A stretch of 64,000 nucleotides of DNA from DASUPK01 sp963747425 (GTDB lineage: Bacteria; Actinomycetota; Thermoleophilia; Solirubrobacterales; 70-9). The first letter of the stretch is position 1. Each line of letters opens with the position of its first letter. The DNA is taken from NCBI GenBank assembly GCA_963747425.1, contig CAVVFJ010000014.1, positions 62,001 to 126,000 on the forward strand, written 5' to 3'. Made by a program: the position numbers and the translations under genes. Below the pieces are notes generated by a model. It was not told the DNA's origin. It saw only the letters and a list, made by a program, of their open reading frames with translations, and made no database searches. Shown piece after piece: positions 15,552 to 24,668 of this stretch.

Positions 15552-16100
15552 ATGACCACAGCACAAGCAGAGTCAACCATCCCAACAGGCACATGGCAAT
15601 CCGATCCCGTGCATTCGCACGTCGGATTCGCCGTCAAGCACGTCGTAGGAACGTTCCGCGGCAGCTTCGGCGAGTTCGAGGCGACGCTCAGCGACGCCTC
15701 CGGGCAGCCGCAGCTCTCCGGGCACGTTCCCGCCGAGAGCGTTCAGGTCAAGGAGGAGAACCTCCATGGCCACCTCCTCTCCCCCGAGTTCTTCGACGTC
15801 GAGAAGACGCCGGAGATCTCGTTCCAGTCGAGCGCGATCGCCGCGGAGGACGGCCAGGTCGTCGTCGACGGCGAGCTCACCGTCAAGGGGATCACCAATC
15901 CCGTGGTGGCCCGTGGCGAGGTCAACGGCCCCGCACCCGGTCCCGACGGCAACGAGAGGATCGGGCTCGACCTGGAGACCAAGGTCGACCGCCACGACTA
16001 CGGCCTCGACTGGCAGATGGAGCTGCCGGGCGGCGGCAAGACCCTCGGCGACGAGGTCACCCTCAGCGTTCACCTGGAGCTCGTCAAGGAGGAGGCGTAG
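15552..16100 (+). CDS. YceI-family lipid/isoprenoid-binding protein
   Basis: 182-aa lipocalin-like YceI protein, thought to bind polyisoprenoid chains such as quinones. The family opening GTWQSDPVHSHVGFAVKHVVGTFRGSF is followed by SPEFFDVEKTPEISFQS and GELTVKGITNPV. No signal peptide is seen, so this copy is cytosolic. ATG 15552 follows AGAAGGAG. It is in an operon with the flavin reductase gene 5 bp downstream and is probably repressed by the divergent MarR protein. Confidence 0.92.
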   Translation: MTTAQAESTIPTGTWQSDPVHSHVGFAVKHVVGTFRGSFGEFEATLSDASGQPQLSGHVPAESVQVKEENLHGHLLSPEFFDVEKTPEISFQSSAIAAEDGQVVVDGELTVKGITNPVVARGEVNGPAPGPDGNERIGLDLETKVDRHDYGLDWQMELPGGGKTLGDEVTLSVHLELVKEEA

Positions 16101-16105
16101 CCGCG

Positions 16106-16672
16106 ATGAAGGTCCTTGGAATCTCAGGAAGCCTGCGTCGCGACTCCCACAACACCGAGCTCCTGCGGGCGGCGGCCGAGTTGCTGCCGCCGCCCGTGGA
16201 GCTCGAGATCTTCGACGGGCTGAAGGCGGTCGAGCCCTATGACGAGGACGACGACCAGGGCGCGGGCCCTCAAGGTGCCCGCCGCCTGCGCGAGGCGATC
16301 TCCTCCGCCGACGCCGTCCTGATCGCCACCCCCGAATACAACTCCTCGATTCCCGGCCAGCTCAAGAACGCGATCGACTGGGCGTCGAGGCCCCTGCGCG
16401 GCAACGCGCTCTGGGGGAAGCCCGCCGCGGTGGTCGGCGCCAGCACCGGGATGTTCGGCGCGGTCTGGTCGCAGGCCGAGGCGCGGAAGGCGCTCGCGGC
16501 GAGCGGGGCCCGCGTGATCGAGAAGGAGCTGCCCATCGGTCACGCCGATGAGGCATTCACCGAGGACGGCCGGCTCGCCGAAGTCGAGCTGCGCGATCGA
16601 TACGTCGAGATACTCGACGAGCTGATCGCACTCGCCGAGCAGACCGCCGAGCCGACGCAGATCGCCGCCTAA
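16106..16672 (+). CDS. NADPH-dependent FMN reductase / quinone reductase family
   Basis: 188-aa flavodoxin-like oxidoreductase. The opening KVLGISGSLRRDSHNTELLRAAAE is the FMN phosphate loop; the isoalloxazine-contact motif IATPEYNSSIPGQLKNAIDW (about residues 74-93) and GASTGMFGAVWSQ follow. It likely reduces FMN, quinones or azo compounds with NADPH, which suits the MarR/YceI context (quinone or electrophile stress). The start ATG 16106 is just after the yceI stop; an AAGGAGG site lies at the end of yceI. The 3' end overlaps convergent rlmB by 4 bp. Confidence 0.9.
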   Translation: MKVLGISGSLRRDSHNTELLRAAAELLPPPVELEIFDGLKAVEPYDEDDDQGAGPQGARRLREAISSADAVLIATPEYNSSIPGQLKNAIDWASRPLRGNALWGKPAAVVGASTGMFGAVWSQAEARKALAASGARVIEKELPIGHADEAFTEDGRLAEVELRDRYVEILDELIALAEQTAEPTQIAA

Positions 16673-17334
16673 GCGTCGCGCTGCCTGCGAGCCTCGAAGA
16701 GGATCACCGCCGCGGCCACCGAGGCGTTAAGCGACCCGACAACGCCGGCGACCGGGATCGAGACGAGCTCGTCGCACGTCTTTGCGACTCGCTGCCGCAG
16801 GCCCTTCCCCTCGGAGCCGAGAACGAGAACGGCGCGACCGGTCCACTCGACCTCCGTGTAGCGCCGTTCGGCGTCGGCGTCCGCGCCGTAGACCCAGGCT
16901 CCGCCCTCCTTCGCTCCGGCGAGCCAGTCCGCGAGATTCCTGACACGCGCGACCGGCAGGTGCTCGACCGCCCCCGCCGATGCCTTGCACGCGGCGGCGG
17001 TGATCGACGCCGCCCGCCGCTCGGGGATCACCACACCGGCCGCCCCGGCCACCTCGGCCGCCCGGCAGACTGCACCGAGGTTGTGGGGATCCTGGATCTG
17101 GTCGAGCGCGACCACCAGCCCCTGGCCGTCGTCGCCCTCGAACAGGCTGTCGGGGTCTGCGTAGGGATAAGCGTCGACCTCGGCGACCACTCCCTGATGG
17201 TCGGGCGATCCGCAGAGGCGCTCGAGCTCTTCGGCGGGCGTCTCCGGCGCTAGCCAGGTTCGGTGCACCCGTCGGCGGCCACGCTCCGCCTCGGCCACGG
17301 GCCGGCGTCCGTAGATCCGCTCCCGGTCCGCCAC
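16669..17334 (-). CDS. rlmB: 23S rRNA (guanosine-2'-O-)-methyltransferase RlmB / TrmH-like SPOUT enzyme
   Basis: SPOUT-fold methyltransferase for 2'-O-methylation of rRNA (or tRNA). The short N-terminal substrate-binding part opens with RERIYGRRPVAEA, then the knot motifs DQIQDPHNLGAVCRAAEVAGA, VLVLGSEGKGLR and SIPVAGVVGSLNASVAAAVILFE. GTG 17334 starts 3 nt after the cysS stop. At 221 aa it is somewhat shorter than the usual 240-250 aa because the L30e-like region is small. The cysS-rlmB order is standard in many bacteria. Confidence 0.9.
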   Translation of the reverse strand: MADRERIYGRRPVAEAERGRRRVHRTWLAPETPAEELERLCGSPDHQGVVAEVDAYPYADPDSLFEGDDGQGLVVALDQIQDPHNLGAVCRAAEVAGAAGVVIPERRAASITAAACKASAGAVEHLPVARVRNLADWLAGAKEGGAWVYGADADAERRYTEVEWTGRAVLVLGSEGKGLRQRVAKTCDELVSIPVAGVVGSLNASVAAAVILFEARRQRDA

Positions 17335-17336
17335 TC

Positions 17337-18689
17337 CTACCGTCGCCGGACGAGCCGGGCGCCGCCGGCCTCGTCGCGGACCTCCCAGCCCAATTCGGCC
17401 AGCTGGTCTCGAAGGGAGTCGGCGCGATCGAACTCCTTCGCGGCTCTCGCCTCCTCGACGCTGCGCCAGCAGCTCCTCGGCCTCAGGGGGCGCCTGCTCC
17501 TCCTCCGCCAGCAGGGAGTCCAGCCCGAGCAGCGGAAGGAGCTCCTCCAGCGCCTCGCGGGCTCCGGCCAGCTCCCGCTTGTTCCCCTCGGCGACGATCT
17601 CGAAGAGCACCGCGAACGCCTTCGGCGTGTTGAAGTCGTCCGCCAGCGCGTCGAGGAACGCTTGCCGCTTCTCGACCAGGAACTGGTCCGGCTCGCCGCC
17701 GGGCGCATCCCGGAGGTAGTTCGCGGATTCGGTCCACTCGCGCCGCGGCCTCACTCGAGCTGCTCGTCCGAGAAGGCCAGCGGCTGGCGGTAGTGGCCCG
17801 AGGCCAGATAGGCGACCACCGTCTGCCCTCCGTAGCGTTCGATCGCCGCCGAGAGCTGGAAGATGTTGCCGACCGACTTCGACATCTTCTCCTCGTCGAT
17901 CTGGACCATGCCGTTGTGCATCCAGATCTCGGCGAGGGGCAGGCCCCGAGCCGCCTCGGTCTGCGCGATCTCGTTCTCGTGATGGGGGAAGACCAGGTCG
18001 ATGCCGCCGCCGTGGATCGCGAAGTCAGGGCCGAGCTCCTTCTCGGACATCGCGGAGCACTCGATGTGCCAGCCGGGGCGCCCGTCGCCCCAGGGCGACG
18101 GCCACCAGGTGTCCTCCCCCTCCTTACGGCCCTTCCAGAGCGCGAAGTCGAGCGGGTTCTCCTTGAGCGAGGCGGTGCCGGCCTCCTCTCCCTGGTCCAT
18201 CTCCTCGGTGTCCCGGTTGGAGAGCTTTCCGTAGCCCTCGAAGCTCTTCACACGGAAGTAGACGTCACCGTTTGCCTGGTAGGCATGGCCGCCGTCGATC
18301 AGCGCCTCGATCAGAGAGACGATCTCCGCGATCGTCTCCGTAGCGAGCGGCTCGGCATCGGGCCGCCCAAGACCGAGGGCATCGGTGTCCGCGATATAGG
18401 CGGCCGTCATCTCCGCCGCGTATTCGGCTGACGGTTGCCCCGCCTCGCGTGCCGCGTCATAGATCTTGTCGTTGATGTCCGTGACGTTGATGACCAGCTT
18501 CGCGTCGAATCCCTCGTGTTCGAGGAAACGCTTGAGCAGCGTGAAGATCACGTATGGCCTGGCGTTGCCGATGTGGATGCGCCCGTAGACGGTCGGGCCG
18601 CAGGCGTAGATCCCGACCTGGCCCCGCTTGCCCGGCTCGAGCTGGCGCGTCTGACGACTGAGCGTGTCCTGGATACGTACGTCCGTCAC
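17337..18689 (-). pseudogene. cysS: Cysteinyl-tRNA synthetase with three +1 frameshifts in the C-terminal region
   Basis: Class-I CysRS, which charges tRNA-Cys. The catalytic part from ATG 18689 is intact for 312 codons: YACGPTVY (zinc Cys), the HIGN form of HIGH, WHIECSAMS, GGGIDLVFPHHENE and KMSKS. A TGA at 17751-17753 then interrupts. Removing one base near each of 17753, 17719 and 17460 restores one frame: SDEQLE then EAAARVDRIRE, YLRDAPGG, ADDFNTPKAF...ELLAQ, and finally VEEARAAKEFDRADSLRDQLAELG to the TAG at 17337. The DALR/anticodon part is thus present but scrambled. As CysRS is normally essential, either the assembly has errors here or a second copy exists elsewhere. A GTGA overlap at 17754 could also allow a split protein. 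Confidence 0.8.
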
Positions 18690-18755
18690 GGCGCGGATGC
18701 TATTGACGCTCAGAAGGACGCATATTCCGTGAGGAATCGGTTAAGAGAATCTGAC

Positions 18756-20138
18756 GTGAACGGGAACAACCGTTCGGGGCGATACGCTGACTCAGCCTTG
18801 ACTCAGGCCTCGCTTGAGCATCAGCGGTTGCGCGCGGTGGAGGATGCATTCGCCTCCCTCCCCGAGCGCTATCTGGGAGCCGACCCCGGTTTCAGCGCCA
18901 GCTACCGCATAGAGCTCGACGACCTTGGCCTGAGCTGGGCCGTCGAGCTCCACGAGACCGGCTGCCAGGTGACGGTCTCCCCCAAGAGCGACCCCGACGT
19001 GGTGATCGGCACCGACGCGGCGACCTGGCTCGAGCTCCGCGAGGGACAGCTGTCGGGCCTGGACGCCTTCCGCTCGCGGCGGCTATGGGCGCGGGGGAAC
19101 CTCGACCTGGCGGTCGCCTTCGAGGGGTTCTTCAGGCTGCCGAACGGCAGACCCCCGCTCGTTCGCATCCATGAGGTGAGGGCCGGCAAGGCCCGGATCT
19201 CGACGCTCACCGCGGGCGATGGAATCGAGAACGTGATCCTGATCCACGGTCTCGGCAGCAACAAGACGAGCTTCTTCGAGACCGTCTCCGCCCTCACCCC
19301 CGAATACACGGTCCACGCAATCGACCTGCCCGGATTCGGGTCCTCCTCAAAGCCGCTGCGAGCCCCCTACGACTCGGCCTGGTTCGCCCGCGCCGTCTGC
19401 CGATTCATGGACGCCGAAGGCATCGACCGCGCGCACCTGGTCGGCAACTCGCTGGGAGGCCGGGTCGCGATCGAGGTTGGACTGCAGGCACCCGAGCGGG
19501 TGCGGAGCCTCAGCCTGCTCTGCCCCTCGATGGCATGGAGGAGGCGCCGCCACTTCGTGCCTCTGGTGAAGCTGCTGCGGCCCGAGCTCGCCGCCATCCC
19601 GCATAGCTTCGGCGACGTGCTCGTGCGTCAGCAGTTCTGGAGCATGTTCTCCCGGCCCGAGCGCATTCACCCTGCGGCCGCCGACGTCGCCGTGGAGGAG
19701 TTCCTTCGCAACTATCGCTCCGTCAACGCCCGGGTCGCGTTCCACTCCTCCTTGCGGCACATCTACCTCGAGGAGCCCAAGGGCCCGGCGGGCTTCTACA
19801 CGCGCCTCAGGGATCTCGAGCCGCCCGCGCTCTTCGTCTGGGGAGACGAGGACCCGCTCGTGCCCCTCGCGTTCTCCCGATACGTTCGCGATGCGCTGCC
19901 GGCCGCGCGCCAGGTCGTCCTCGATCAGTGCGGCCACGTGCCCCAGGTCGAGCACCCGGTCGACGCCAACGCGCTGGTCCACGACTTCATCGGCCACGCA
20001 CAGGCCTCGGCCGCTGAGCGCGCCGCGAGGCGGCTCAGCCGGGCCGCCCGCCGCCTCCAGTTGCGGATCAACGCCACCCCGAATGGGCACGGGGCCGGCA
20101 ACGGCACGAGCCCGGACCTGACGGTCGACGCGGCCTAG
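18756..20138 (+). CDS. Fusion of SCP2-like lipid-binding domain and alpha/beta hydrolase
   Basis: 460-aa protein from GTG 18756. Residues about 15-135 resemble an SCP2 sterol-carrier domain (YRIELDDLGLSWAVELHETG, SPKSDPDVVIGTDAATWLEL, GNLDLAVAFEGFFRL). Residues about 150-420 are an alpha/beta hydrolase: oxyanion loop ILIHGLGSNK, nucleophile GNSLGGRVA, acid WGDEDPLVP and base QCGHVPQVEHP, so the triad is complete. A low-complexity tail follows. The fold pair suggests hydrolysis of a bound lipid or ester. It is divergent from cysS with a 66-bp gap. A TTG about 14 codons downstream is an alternative start. Confidence 0.78.
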   Translation: MNGNNRSGRYADSALTQASLEHQRLRAVEDAFASLPERYLGADPGFSASYRIELDDLGLSWAVELHETGCQVTVSPKSDPDVVIGTDAATWLELREGQLSGLDAFRSRRLWARGNLDLAVAFEGFFRLPNGRPPLVRIHEVRAGKARISTLTAGDGIENVILIHGLGSNKTSFFETVSALTPEYTVHAIDLPGFGSSSKPLRAPYDSAWFARAVCRFMDAEGIDRAHLVGNSLGGRVAIEVGLQAPERVRSLSLLCPSMAWRRRRHFVPLVKLLRPELAAIPHSFGDVLVRQQFWSMFSRPERIHPAAADVAVEEFLRNYRSVNARVAFHSSLRHIYLEEPKGPAGFYTRLRDLEPPALFVWGDEDPLVPLAFSRYVRDALPAARQVVLDQCGHVPQVEHPVDANALVHDFIGHAQASAAERAARRLSRAARRLQLRINATPNGHGAGNGTSPDLTVDAA

Positions 20139-20228
20139 AGCGATTCCTCGATCGGCGCGGGCCGGCAGGGAGGATCGCGGACTGTCGCCGAGGCCCAGTT
20201 GGACCCAGAATCGCAGGGTGGCGGTCCG

Positions 20229-21420
20229 CTAATACGTGCGCAGCCGCCGGCCGCCGACGTAGCGGGTGCCGGCGGGCTCCCCCGGGGGTGCCTCATCGGG
20301 AACGCTCGGGCGCTCCGGCTCGCTCGGCTCGCCTGGTGAGCCGTCGGAATCCTCTGGAGCGGCGCCGGTGAGAGCCTCGCTGCGGGCGCGATCCACCTTC
20401 TCCTGGACCTCCGCCTCGGCGCGGCGGCGCGCCGCCTCCACCCGCTCGTCGGCCTCCCGCTGAAGCTTGACGGCCTCCTGGCTCAGCGTGGCCTCGGCCT
20501 CGGCGCGCGCACGGGCCTCGGCCTCCTTGGCGACGCGGTCGGCGAGCCGACGGACCCGATCCTCGGATTCGCGGCGCGCCTCGTCGGCGGCCTCGCGGAT
20601 TCGGCGCTCCATCTCCCCGCGGAGCCGCTCGGCCTCGTTCTTCTCGCCTTCGGCCGCAGCCTCCGCGCGGTCCTCGGCGGCGATCGCGCGCTGTTCGGCC
20701 TCGTTCAGGCTGGAGCGGAGCTCCTCGATGCGCCGCTCGGACTCTGCCGCGCGGTCGAGCGCCTCCCGGGCGCCCGCCTCGGAGCGCTCGCGGGAGGCCT
20801 TGATCGCGCTCTCTGCCCGCTCGCGTGTCTGCTCCTTGATGCGCTCGATCGCTTTCTCGGCGCGCTCGCGGAAGGCCGCCTGCTCTCGCCCGGCGTCAGC
20901 CGCGCTGAGCCTCGGCCCGCTTCGCCTTCTCCTCGAGCTCGCTGAGCTGGGCCCGGATTCGCTGCTGCGCGGCACTGGCCCGCTTCTCGACCTCGGCGGC
21001 CCGGCTCTCCGCCCGCTGCTGCCCGTCCTGGGCGTCGGCCAGGGCGCTCTCGAGAGCTGTGGAGCGCCGCTCGGCTTCGCCCGCCTTCTTCCCGGCCGCC
21101 CGGATCGCCTCGCGGGCCTTCGCGGTTGCCCGCGCCTCGATCCGCTTGGCGTGGTCGATCGCCTCCTGAGCCGCGGCACGGGTCTCTCGCGCGTCGGTGC
21201 GGGCTGTCTCCGCGGCGGTCTCCGCGGCGATTGCGTCGTTGCGGGCCTGCGTCTCGCGGTCGCGCAGCTCGTCGATCAGCTCGGTCGCCTTGGCGCGGAA
21301 GCGGTCCGTCGCAGCCCGAGCCTGCTCGATCTCGGCCCGGATCTCGTCTGTTTCCAGGGGAAGGGGAACGTCGTCACGGTCCGCCTCACCGATCGGCTCA
21401 AGGCTCTCAGTGTCGGACAA
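20229..21420 (-). pseudogene. Long coiled-coil protein interrupted by one frameshift
   Basis: Highly charged Glu/Arg/Ala heptad protein of about 395 aa if the frame is repaired. The first segment (TTG 21420 to the TGA at 20896) is 174 aa: an acidic N-terminus then coiled coil. The second continues the same composition in the next frame from about 20910 (REQAAFRERAEKAIERIKEQ) and ends with a Pro/Glu-rich tail and GTRYVGGRRLRTY. Deleting one base near 20898-20910 joins them smoothly. A GGAGGG site lies 9 nt before the TTG. It sits 21 bp after fadD on the same strand. It might be a DivIVA- or SMC-like scaffold, but no defining motif is seen. Confidence 0.6.
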
Positions 21421-21441
21421 GCTTCTCTGCCCTCCAGTCGC

Positions 21442-23106
21442 TCAGTCCGCTGGCTGGCGTTCGGCCAGCTCGCGTTTGAGGACCTTACCCGTCGCATTGC
21501 GCGGAAGCTCTTCGACGAAGACGATCTCGCGCGGGACCTTGTAGCGGGCGAGGTTCGCCTTGACGTGGTTCTTCAGGTCCTCCTCGTTCACGTCGGCATC
21601 CTCCCCCTTGACGACGAAGGCGCGCAGCCTTTGGCCGAATTGCTCATCGTCGACCCCGATCGCGGCCGCCTCGACCACTCCGTCGTGGTCGGAGAGCAGA
21701 TCCTCCACCTCGCGGGGGAAGACGTTCTCGCCGCCGGAGACGATCATCTCGTCGTCACGGCCGTCGATGAACAGGCGCCCCGCCTCGTCGAGGTGCCCGA
21801 CGTCGCCCGAGGAGAGCAGATCGCCGAGGTGCTCCTTGTCGCCGCCGCCCGTGTAGCCCTCGAACGCCAGCTGGTTGCCGATGAAGATCCGGCCCGTCTC
21901 TCCGGGCGGCACGTCGTGGCCGTTCTCGTCCACGATGCGGATCACCGTGCCACGCGGGGGCCTGCCGGCCGTGCCCGGTGCCGCCCGCATGTCCTCGGGA
22001 GTCGCCACCGTCGCCCAGGCGACCTCCGTCGAGCCGTAGAGGTTGTAGAGGTTGTCGCCGAACTCGTTCATCCAGTTGGTCGCGAGATCGCCCGGAAGAG
22101 TCGAGCCGCTCGCGGCGGTCACCTCGAGTGCGGACAGGTCGTATCTGCGCTTCACCTCCTCCGGCAGGGCGAGGATCCGCTGCATCATCACCGGGACGAC
22201 CGCCAGCACGCGGGCCCGGTGCTCGGCGGTGGCCCTGAGGGCGTCCTCAGGGTCGAATTTCGGGTGCAGAATCATCGTCGCCGCGGTGGGCAGGCTGAGG
22301 ATGAAGTGCAGAAAGCCCCAGGAGTGGAAGAGCGGCGCGGCGATCATCACGGTCTCGTGAGTGCGCCTCGGGATCTTGGAGAGCAGCGCGGCGAGCGCGC
22401 CCAGCCCCTCGGGCTGGCTGCGCTGGGCGCCCTTCGGCGTCCCGGTGGTCCCGGAGGTGAGGATGATGTAGCGACCCGACTCCGGCGGCGGATCGAGGTC
22501 GTCGCCATGGGAGCCCGAGATCAGCTGCTCCAGCGTGACCTGGTCCGTGCCCTCGCGCTCCTCCCACGCGACGAAACGGCGCATTCCCCCGCTCGCCTCC
22601 GAGAGCAGATCGGTGAACTCCTGGTCGTAGATCAACGCAGCGGGCTTCTCGCGCTCCATCACGTCGGCGAGCTGCGGGCCCGCGAAGGCGGTGTTGAGGT
22701 AGAGGGCGATCGCCCCGAGCTTCGCGCAGGCCATGGTCGCCTCGATGAAGTAGCGGTGGTTCCGGCACATGATCGCCACGCCGTCGCCGGGCGCAACCCC
22801 CTCGTCGCGGAGCGCGCGTCCGAGCGCGTTCGAGCGGCGGTGGGTCTGCTCCCAGGTGAGCGTGCCCGCCTCGTCGACGATCGCCGTCCGGTCCGGGACG
22901 GTGACCGCGTTGGCGGCCGACCCGAGGGCGGGAGACGCCCCCCAGCGGATGTAGCGCTCGACCACCCGAGCGAGCTTGTCCGGGCGCATCGGGCGCACCA
23001 GACCGACCTCGGAGAAGACCCGGATCTCGAAGGCGACGTCGCCGAGCGCGGCCGGCAGACGCGACGCCACACCGGCAAGGCCCTCTCTCAACCCGTCCTG
23101 CGCCAT
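21442..23106 (-). CDS. Fatty-acid--CoA ligase / AMP-dependent acyl-CoA synthetase
   Basis: 554-aa ANL-superfamily enzyme that activates fatty acids with ATP and CoA. The P-loop-like motif is YIILTSGTTGTPKGAQRSQ (about residue 215), then NLYGSTEVAWATVA (A5), SSGDVGHLDEAGRLFIDGRDDEMI (A7/A8) and PRNATGKVLKREL (A10, catalytic Lys). About 40 extra N-terminal residues precede the usual start of the fold. It feeds the beta-oxidation enzymes elsewhere in the window (thiolase, HBD, FadN-like). It is followed 21 bp on by the coiled-coil gene. Confidence 0.92.
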   Translation of the reverse strand: MAQDGLREGLAGVASRLPAALGDVAFEIRVFSEVGLVRPMRPDKLARVVERYIRWGASPALGSAANAVTVPDRTAIVDEAGTLTWEQTHRRSNALGRALRDEGVAPGDGVAIMCRNHRYFIEATMACAKLGAIALYLNTAFAGPQLADVMEREKPAALIYDQEFTDLLSEASGGMRRFVAWEEREGTDQVTLEQLISGSHGDDLDPPPESGRYIILTSGTTGTPKGAQRSQPEGLGALAALLSKIPRRTHETVMIAAPLFHSWGFLHFILSLPTAATMILHPKFDPEDALRATAEHRARVLAVVPVMMQRILALPEEVKRRYDLSALEVTAASGSTLPGDLATNWMNEFGDNLYNLYGSTEVAWATVATPEDMRAAPGTAGRPPRGTVIRIVDENGHDVPPGETGRIFIGNQLAFEGYTGGGDKEHLGDLLSSGDVGHLDEAGRLFIDGRDDEMIVSGGENVFPREVEDLLSDHDGVVEAAAIGVDDEQFGQRLRAFVVKGEDADVNEEDLKNHVKANLARYKVPREIVFVEELPRNATGKVLKRELAERQPAD

Positions 23107-23116
23107 CCGGTCAAGC

Positions 23117-23575
23117 TTATGCGTCGACGAGAGCGACCGCTATGCAGGCAATTCCCTCTCCCCTGCCGATCGCGCCCATGCCCTCGTTGGTCGATGCCTT
23201 GACGCTGACCGGCGCTGAGAGCACCTCGGTGAGCCGGGCTCCGATCTCCGCCTTGTAGGGCGCGAGCTTCGGCTCCTCGCAGATCACGGTCACGTCGACG
23301 TTGGCGACTGCACCGGACAGCCGGCCGACGACGATGCGGAGCAGGTCGATTGAATCCGCATCGCGCCACTGCTCCTCGGTATCCGGGAAGAGCTCTCCGA
23401 GGTCGCCGAGGCCGCAGGCGCCCAGCAGCGCGTCGATCACGGCATGAGTCAGAACGTCGGCGTCGGAGTGTCCCTCGAGGCCGCGGTCGTGCTCGATTTC
23501 GACTCCCCCGATCAACAGGCGCTCTCCCTCGGCGAAGCGGTGGCTGTCGTAGCCGATGCCCACCCGCAGACCCAT
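23117..23575 (-). CDS. ispF: 2-C-methyl-D-erythritol 2,4-cyclodiphosphate synthase
   Basis: MEP-pathway enzyme converting CDP-ME-2-phosphate to MEcPP for isoprenoid synthesis. 152 aa. RVGIGYDSHRF at the N-terminus supplies the zinc ligands (D, H), then EGHSDADVLTHAVIDALLGA, GDLGELFPDTE and VKASTNEGMGAIGRGEGIACIAVA at the C-terminus. ATG 23575 overlaps the stop of the upstream PHP gene by one base (TGATG), so translation is coupled. ispD is the next-but-one gene upstream, the common actinobacterial grouping. Confidence 0.97.
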   Translation of the reverse strand: MGLRVGIGYDSHRFAEGERLLIGGVEIEHDRGLEGHSDADVLTHAVIDALLGACGLGDLGELFPDTEEQWRDADSIDLLRIVVGRLSGAVANVDVTVICEEPKLAPYKAEIGARLTEVLSAPVSVKASTNEGMGAIGRGEGIACIAVALVDA

Positions 23576-24447
23576 CAGCCAGCCTCCTTGCGATCGGCGA
23601 GCTCCTCACGCTCGAGTCCCGTTCGCCCGAGGGGCTCGGTGCGGCGCTGGCGACGGTCGAACACGCAGATCCGCTCGACGCCGAGCTCGGTGAGGAAGCC
23701 GATGGCCTCGTCGTATCCGAACCCCACCTGGTCGGGGGCGTGCGCGTCCGAGGAGAGCGCGAACTCCGTCCCCGCCTCGAGGCACATCTCGGCGAGGGCG
23801 CGGGCGGGATAGATCTCGCCGACCGGCTTGCGGAGCCCCGCGGTCGAGATCTCCACGGCGATCTGGTACTCGGCCAGCGCCTCGACGAAGGGCTCGTAGT
23901 GGAAGCGGGGGTCGCGCTCCGGCGCGGGGCGGTCCTCACCCCAGATCTTCACCAGGTCCGGGTGGGAGACGATGTCGAAGAGGCCCGATCTGACCAGATC
24001 CGCCTGCCACTCGAAGTAGGTGCGCCAGAGCGAGTCGGCGTCGCGGAAGGAGTCCCAGACGTCATAGCGCCGGTCATCGACGGCACCCGCCTCGCCCAGA
24101 TAGTGGACGGAGCCGACCACGTAGTCGAAGTCGTGGCCATCGAGCAGCTCCGCGATGCGGTCCTCCGCGCCGCGAATGAAGTCCGCCTCGACTCCGAGCC
24201 GCAGCGGTGTCGTCCGGACGAACTCGCAGTAGGCGGCGAGATCGTCCACCGCCTGATCGTGCCAGTAGGGATGACCCCAGAGCTCGAGCGCCTCCTTGAA
24301 GCGGTAGATGTGCTCGGAGACGCCGAGCTCCTCGATCCCCTGCTCCTCCGCCGCCGCGAGGTAGCGCTCGGCGTTCTCCTGGGTGAAGTGGTCCTCGGCG
24401 GACCCGACCTCGTCGGGCCGCAGATGCAGGTGGTAGTCGGTGAGCAC
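23575..24447 (-). CDS. PHP-domain phosphoesterase (histidinol-phosphatase-like)
   Basis: 290 aa from GTG 24447. The metal-binding PHP motifs are DYHLHLRP at the N-terminus, LGVSEHIYRF, VGSVHYLG, ISTAGLRKPVGEIYPA and LSSDAHAPDQVG, all in the order of HisK-type histidinol-phosphate phosphatases. No other his gene is near, so another phosphoester substrate is possible. It is inserted between ispD and ispF, which are adjacent in many genomes. The longer in-frame extension upstream reads as non-coding and overlaps the divergent small gene. Confidence 0.85.
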   Translation of the reverse strand: MLTDYHLHLRPDEVGSAEDHFTQENAERYLAAAEEQGIEELGVSEHIYRFKEALELWGHPYWHDQAVDDLAAYCEFVRTTPLRLGVEADFIRGAEDRIAELLDGHDFDYVVGSVHYLGEAGAVDDRRYDVWDSFRDADSLWRTYFEWQADLVRSGLFDIVSHPDLVKIWGEDRPAPERDPRFHYEPFVEALAEYQIAVEISTAGLRKPVGEIYPARALAEMCLEAGTEFALSSDAHAPDQVGFGYDEAIGFLTELGVERICVFDRRQRRTEPLGRTGLEREELADRKEAG

Positions 24448-24481
24448 GCGCCAAAGGTACCCGCCTCTAGAGTCCCGGTCC

Positions 24482-24637
24482 GTGCTCGCCAAGCTGGTCA
24501 TCGTGCTGGCGGCCTTCGCCGTCGGCGTGGGACTCGCCGAGCTCTTCGGCGCCAAGAACCTCGGAACGGCCCTGGGCGTCGGGCAGCTCACGTTCATCGT
24601 CGCGCTGGTCTACGTCCTGGTCTGGCGGCGAGGCTGA
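24482..24637 (+). CDS. Small two-helix membrane protein, 51 aa
   Basis: From GTG 24482: two hydrophobic helices (about residues 3-19 and 29-46) joined by a short loop AELFGAKNLGT, ending in WRRG. Such small proteins are easily missed; the pattern of hydrophobicity and third-position GC supports coding. It is divergent from the PHP gene, with 34 bp between starts. Function unknown. Confidence 0.5.
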   Translation: MLAKLVIVLAAFAVGVGLAELFGAKNLGTALGVGQLTFIVALVYVLVWRRG

Positions 24638-24668
24638 CGCGCTCCCAGTCTGATGCAAGACCTGACCC

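Noticed and set aside
20896..21179. Separate start for the second half of the coiled-coil gene
   Set aside because: The upstream part of that frame reads as basic non-coding sequence; identical composition on both sides of the shift fits one frameshifted gene better.
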